Source: Protofrankia sp963555915 (GTDB lineage: Bacteria > Actinomycetota > Actinomycetes > Frankiales > Frankiaceae). From it: a stretch of DNA of 64,000 bases. Each line of letters opens with the position of its first letter. The stretch's first letter is position 1. The notes beneath the pieces are model-generated. The model did not search any database, was not told the origin of the DNA, and saw only the letters and a program-made list of their open reading frames with translations. Of this stretch, positions 61,701 to 64,000 are shown piece by piece. The position numbers were made by a program, and so were the translations under genes. Where the stretch lies: the NCBI RefSeq assembly GCF_963555915.1, contig NZ_CAUVXL010000031.1, positions 1 through 64,000 of the forward strand, read 5' to 3'.

Positions 61701-62706
61701 CACCTGGGGCGTGGGTGGTGAGCTCCTGTACGACGGTGCCACCGCTTATGTCTATGGGCCGGGTGGTGTGCCGATCGAGCAGATCGGTGGGAGTGCCACG
61801 CAGTGGTTCTTCTGTGATCAAATTGGTTCCGTCCGGGCGTTGACGGATTCCACCGGGGCGGTGGTCGGCGGCTACGGCTATACCCCTTGGGGTGCGGTGA
61901 GCGCTCATACGGGTGCGGTGGGTTCGGTGTTGGGCTTCACCGGGCAGTACACCGACGCTGAAAGTGGGCTGCTGTATCTGCGGGCCCGTTATTACGATCC
62001 GTCCACGGCGCAGTTCCTGACGGTCGATCCCGCTCTGGATCTCACGCAAAGTCCGTATGGGTATGTCGGGGGGAATCCGCTCAACGACGCGGATCCGAGC
62101 GGGCTGTGCGGGTTCTGGTGCAAGGTCGGTACCGGTATCGGTATCGGTGCGGCGGTCGTGGGCACCGCGGCGTGCATCGTTCTTGAGCCGTGTGGTCTGG
62201 TTGAGGCCGGTGGTGTGGCGCTTGCTTCGGGTGCGCTCGTGCTCGGTGGTGGGGTCACGATCGCGGCCGAGACCGGGGGTGTCGTCGCGGGTGGCGCGAT
62301 GGTGGGCGGCTTCATCGGTGGCGTGTCCGCTGCGGTAGCAAGCGGCGGCCGCGGTTCCGGCAGCAACTCCAGCGGTTCCAGCGGAAGATCCAGTAGCTCT
62401 GGTGCCAGGTCCAGCGCCTCCGGTACCAACGGATGCCCCGGCGACGATATGATAGGAGCCAAGGGCACTCAAACCACCAGTGATACGCTGATGCAGAATG
62501 AACGATTTCACATCGACGTCGAGAATCCTGCACCTGGGTCGCGTCCAGGGCAACTTCATCTTCAGGACTATGCGGGACACAAATATCAGTACAATTTTAC
62601 AACCAAGGCTTTTGAGGGCTTGCCGGGCAGGTTGGCGAAGCAGGTGGCAAAAGACCCGGCAGTCTCTCGAGCCATCGCACAGGGGCTCAAGGTCCTCGGA
62701 CTGTAA
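55798..62706 (+). CDS. secreted Rhs/YD-repeat polymorphic toxin with lysozyme-like domain
   Basis: This is a 2302-residue protein. A basic N-terminus and signal helix (GIAGLAVVLLASPMVPASG) lead into a propeller-like region (~60-400). Residues ~430-690 resemble a lytic transglycosylase (SVYEAILAQESNWSQ; GYGVGQVT; YFAAWAYNTG). Residues ~820-985 look like a golvesin/xylan-binding-type domain (IHIPATGASATDVVYKI). A DUF6531-like segment (DPVDTSTGYFGQTFTDL, ~1015) begins the Rhs shell, with dozens of YDxxG repeats to ~1970 and the core YLRARYYDPSTAQFLTVDP plus DADPSGL at ~2100. The variable tip has a hydrophobic segment, a Ser-rich linker and a ~70-residue C-terminal domain (HIDVENPAPGSRPGQLH; KYQYNFTTKAFEG), probably the toxin. 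A likely immunity gene follows. Confidence 0.85.
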   Translation: MSVGRVFGMWRRRFRFGYTRERGSTPQAVGIAGLAVVLLASPMVPASGTVGGRHPTRVEAIAITPATASQPVPDASGDVTVNGWGDGAGYHLAVATESAGWAWRDLAVLRPGGRDDSSWIGYQCVSGDGRYAAVAVLPASAANNAPARDHGATGYAVDLLSGTVRPVASGVGLKYHSPGCGTGDDAVFTFNGDVDQRTTTILTVDLAKGSVAGRSTVAGQVTSVVPTQAGPVGVLGSALVRVPAGGTPVSLAAVDGAAYDLRPTADGGVAFLSLRDRAPTATVVVERSGQVTTLGSGPATEVHLFQGRGGHPVLAGATTAPPGGAGLVGVPAGGLPHGATAASLDGHALLGVGTAGDQSAPLILDTRTRSVLTRPAAAPGARTWTAVPAPATAAPSGYATRSGPSIQPIVSVIPIAAGSPTCAVPRLAENRQVLQPFANQIDWATQLAEQGLLTGSSVQRPAGYANLGLAAYAANSDFPKIALHHPTGDTWDSVPRSVYEAILAQESNWSQASWHALPGIAGNPLIADYYGSGGGITTINYSAADCGYGVGQVTTGMTAADTTYSANGKTKIAIDYEENIAAGLQVLEKTWNQLYDAGITANGGNPRYLENWYFAAWAYNTGIQPTAKYGNTTGCTPSPTCVGPDGTWGLGWTNNPKNPDYPPNRVPFLRDTYADAAHPSQWPYQERVMGWMGSPIIRFDHAAYATPTYHGGSTWLQIPGVNTFCTTDNKCDPNYTNATDPTASFCTLTDRECWWHLPATWVANCATTCATSDYSAAAGSTEPAAGADPHPPTCSLDTAKVPTTSSGPPIIVDESQSQPPLNLVGCGSSNWSQGGTFSYAYGANAAGDPIGAIDTHQLGAGFGGHILFTHTENGSDSSLVNTGTWTPTLPRLQYYKIKIHIPATGASATDVVYKIYPGGGANPWKIRVNQHWGSEQWVTIGTFAMQNGGYVQLSNTSTDTAYGDTSYSNYDVAYDAIAFVQMGGTPGTPIGGPPQVIDAPKGSNPAWVQCGCARRTAGDPVDTSTGYFGQTFTDLATPGRGMPLDFTRTYASALADPSGPNGSAALNGPFGYGWTFSYNLSTVTDSATGNVTVKQEDGSQVTFVNSSGVYTPSAPRYDATLVKNGSSYVFTRRSSQIFSFDVATGRLVSETDLAGSKASPAYATALTYDSSGHLSTITDPAARTYTLTWTGNHITGLSDTAGRQVTYGYDAAGNLTDVFGVGTTRSPSVGNNDRSQYTYTAAHLLNAMREPAAYGSTATPTPVVGMTYDSAERVTAQTDQLGHTTTFTYGPNTAANLVAGQTQVTDPAGHKTVYTYTGGLLTSETRGAGTADAGTWSYTYDPVSLGVTSITDPNGNFQTFSYDDHGNQISASDPRGFTTSRTYDDRNNLVATIDPTGTQTSYGYDEAGHIATSTGTNDGTSAYKLPTSITLQQVDQAAEVSNGNPPSTVVRSASFYYDDAAHPDDVSRTVNARGNTTTNTYDTFGDLASTKDPEGNTTKYGYDTARGLRTSVVSPIGVSAGIVPGCTPPATGCTTYSYNAWNNPIKTTDPLGDVSSATYDADGNRTSATDANNRTTTYTYDLADRQTVTTRPDATTLKTDYNADNTVADIVDGAAHKTTYGYDNQGRRTTRTDPGSHTITWKYDTAGRLLTLADAAGRVTTYGYDAAGHQTTVGYSDGATPNVTATTYDGLGRRTSTTDGTGTSHWSYDSFGEITSYTNGAGATVGYSYDAVGNVTSIAYPGGSGRSVTRTFDKDDRLVTVQDWNAKSTSFGYDRDSDLLTTTYPNNTSVTGSFDKADQLTGSTLKAGSTTLASLTSPRDAAGQVSGETPTGVPGSAQTFAYTALEQLKSTTVGGTTTSYAYDAADNPTTVGATTQTFDVTSRLCWTTTATPPANPACASTPSGATTYTYDTEGDRTKSTAGSAVTTYAYDQASRLTGFTKSGTTASYTYDGSGLRASKTVNGATTPFTWGVGGELLYDGATAYVYGPGGVPIEQIGGSATQWFFCDQIGSVRALTDSTGAVVGGYGYTPWGAVSAHTGAVGSVLGFTGQYTDAESGLLYLRARYYDPSTAQFLTVDPALDLTQSPYGYVGGNPLNDADPSGLCGFWCKVGTGIGIGAAVVGTAACIVLEPCGLVEAGGVALASGALVLGGGVTIAAETGGVVAGGAMVGGFIGGVSAAVASGGRGSGSNSSGSSGRSSSSGARSSASGTNGCPGDDMIGAKGTQTTSDTLMQNERFHIDVENPAPGSRPGQLHLQDYAGHKYQYNFTTKAFEGLPGRLAKQVAKDPAVSRAIAQGLKVLGL

Positions 62707-62876
62707 ATTTGTAGGAGTTATCTCGGATGTGTCAGTTCTGTGGACTATCGAGGTTTGAACAAGATCTGGCGCAGCATCGCCAGCATTCGGTTGACGAATA
62801 TTCTTCGGGGTGCAAGGTCGACTCCTGGTCGAATTTCGTTACACGGTTTGCGTGGGTATTCTAGGAATCAATTGCA

Positions 62877-63392
62877 ATGAAAACAAATATACGTATGCGG
62901 GAACTTCTGGCGGATTCTTTGACGGAAACTTGGAGGCCAAGCCTGCCGAGCCGCGCTCAGTCTATTGTCGAAGCCGGCTGGATGGTAGGGCCGAATGGTG
63001 CGCTCCTTCTGCGGGCAATGTATGGTGATAGCTGGAGCGGTGAATTCGATCCTTTAGAGATCGGACATTATGAGTATGAAGTCAACGACGTCTATATATC
63101 GCTTTCTGACCTCAGGGGGGATATGGGGAGATATCTTCCCCGCGCGGCTTCGCGCGGCCTCTTTTTTGCCCGTCGAATGTTGAGGGATGCCTCCGCTCTT
63201 GAGGGATGCGATCGATTGCTTGCGCTCGTCAGTATTTTTGCCGACGAGGATTATGAGGGTTTTTTTCTGCAGGGTGCTACTGTAAAATTTTTCAGTAGAC
63301 GAGGCCATTATCCCGACTGGTTCGAAGACCTCGAAGGATTCCAGCGTGAAGCAATAGCCATTCTTGATCTTGCCGATGTGGCTGGGTTCTGA
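62877..63392 (+). CDS. probable immunity protein for the Rhs tip
   Basis: This 171-residue protein lies 170 bases downstream of the Rhs stop on the same strand. It is much richer in A/T than the rest of the window. It has no signal peptide or membrane helix, so it would act in the cytoplasm. Visible features are an acidic centre (YEVNDVYISLSDLRGDM), a helical stretch (RRMLRDASALEGCDRLLALVS) and a C-terminal acidic tail. I recognise no family. Position, size and composition fit the immunity partner of a polymorphic toxin. That is inference. Confidence 0.55.
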   Translation: MKTNIRMRELLADSLTETWRPSLPSRAQSIVEAGWMVGPNGALLLRAMYGDSWSGEFDPLEIGHYEYEVNDVYISLSDLRGDMGRYLPRAASRGLFFARRMLRDASALEGCDRLLALVSIFADEDYEGFFLQGATVKFFSRRGHYPDWFEDLEGFQREAIAILDLADVAGF

Positions 63393-63452
63393 CTCGGGTC
63401 CCGGGGATTTGGTTGATCGGTTTCTGGATAGTCCGGTGACGGCGAGCCGTTT

Positions 63453-63932
63453 GTGTATGAAGGACTGAAGCAGGCGCGTCGGGACTCCGGAGCCGCAGTG
63501 GTTCTCAGCGGCGACTATGGCGGGACGATTTTTCTGACCGTTCCGGTGCGGCTGGTTCGGTGTGACGCTGAAGCGCTTTTCACCCTCGTGTCCGATCTGG
63601 ATGCGGTCACCTGGATGAGTGGGGATCCGACCATCGCCACCGTGACCTTCAAGCAGTGTCCCGTCGGATCGACGGTTGAGGGTGGAGATGGTGGAGGCCT
63701 TGTCGTCGACGGGGTGTGGACGCATCCCCATCGTCTTGGGGACAAGATACGAGTCCAGGCGGCCGAGGTCACGCTTGGACGACGTCAACGCATCGATGGA
63801 GAGCTCCTGCGGAGCGAACGGACCCGTGAGCTTGAGCGTAAACGGGCCTGGCGGGCGAAACAGCCGCCCTTACCCAGAAACGCTCCGTGGGATTTCGACA
63901 TCTCGCCACCCATCGTGCCGTTCCCTGAATAG
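63453..63932 (+). CDS. unknown protein downstream of Rhs module
   Basis: This 159-residue ORF starts with GTG 63453 without a strong ribosome site. It has a hydrophobic strand region (GGTIFLTVPVRLV), SDLDAVTWMSGDPTIATVTF, and a basic, charged C-terminal third (RRQRIDGELLRSERTREL). An in-frame stop lies 24 bases upstream of the GTG. It may be a fragment of a displaced gene or a second immunity candidate. No family recognised. Confidence 0.4.
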   Translation: MYEGLKQARRDSGAAVVLSGDYGGTIFLTVPVRLVRCDAEALFTLVSDLDAVTWMSGDPTIATVTFKQCPVGSTVEGGDGGGLVVDGVWTHPHRLGDKIRVQAAEVTLGRRQRIDGELLRSERTRELERKRAWRAKQPPLPRNAPWDFDISPPIVPFPE

Positions 63933-64000
63933 CCGATGGCTGTCGTAAGCGGAGGCATGCTCAGGGAAACCAGCCCGGTCGGCTATCAGGTATTCCATCG

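Noticed and set aside
59134..62580. 1148-codon open frame antisense to the Rhs gene
   Set aside because: It has repetitive, Gly/Arg/Val-rich composition caused by the YD repeats on the other strand, and no domain motif or ribosome site.

Overview
The window is GC-rich DNA with frequent GTG starts, many 4-base start/stop overlaps, proline-rich linkers and almost gapless packing. This is typical of a filamentous actinomycete. A Frankia-like genome is plausible, but no diagnostic gene proves it. There is one assembly gap of 389 N at 29102-29490. No rRNA, tRNA or CRISPR array was seen.

Layout. 1-5300: a MacB/FtsX-type ABC exporter operon (minus strand) diverges from a histidine kinase/response regulator pair. 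5300-14240: a worn accessory island. It holds a dienelactone hydrolase gene broken by an internal inversion, three copies of the 5' end of an HhH-GPD DNA-repair gene, two copies of a NYN-nuclease gene that have decayed in different ways, a PadR-regulated membrane pair, a DJ-1/PfpI protein, a DUF433-like antitoxin with a small partner, an ECF-type sigma operon, and hicB/hicA and serine-recombinase remnants. The island ends at an intact HhH-GPD gene (14235-14810). 15177-21047: a giant secreted beta-propeller/Ig-like/lectin-like protein and a PAS-GAF-SpoIIE phosphatase. 21392-27648: a BlaI/BlaR-like pair, two PH-domain membrane proteins and cydAB. Similar 17-bp operators lie before blaI and, as a tandem pair, before cydA. 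27741-38108: a CPBP-family protein, a CYTH-CHAD protein, an XRE regulator flanked by repeats, and three signalling units.

38230-46298 is the most striking locus. It is one tightly coupled operon: lipoprotein, anchored protein, zinc-ribbon membrane protein, vWA protein, PP2C-like phosphatase, atypical membrane kinase, then one polypeptide fusing a Ser/Thr kinase, an FHA domain, an ABCG-type ATPase and an ABC-2 membrane domain. The vWA-PP2C-kinase order recalls the TerY-P phosphorylation triad. The last gene looks like a PknF-Rv1747 pair fused into one protein. Together they suggest a phosphorylation-gated export or envelope-stress module.

46301-55080: an IS982-type remnant, a secreted lipoprotein, an orphan response regulator, an aldo/keto reductase, a cold-shock protein, the asd-lysC operon, a beta-helix lipoprotein and a small fragment. 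55171-64000: AT-richer small genes and a 2302-residue Rhs/YD-repeat polymorphic-toxin protein, followed by a likely immunity gene and a further unknown ORF.
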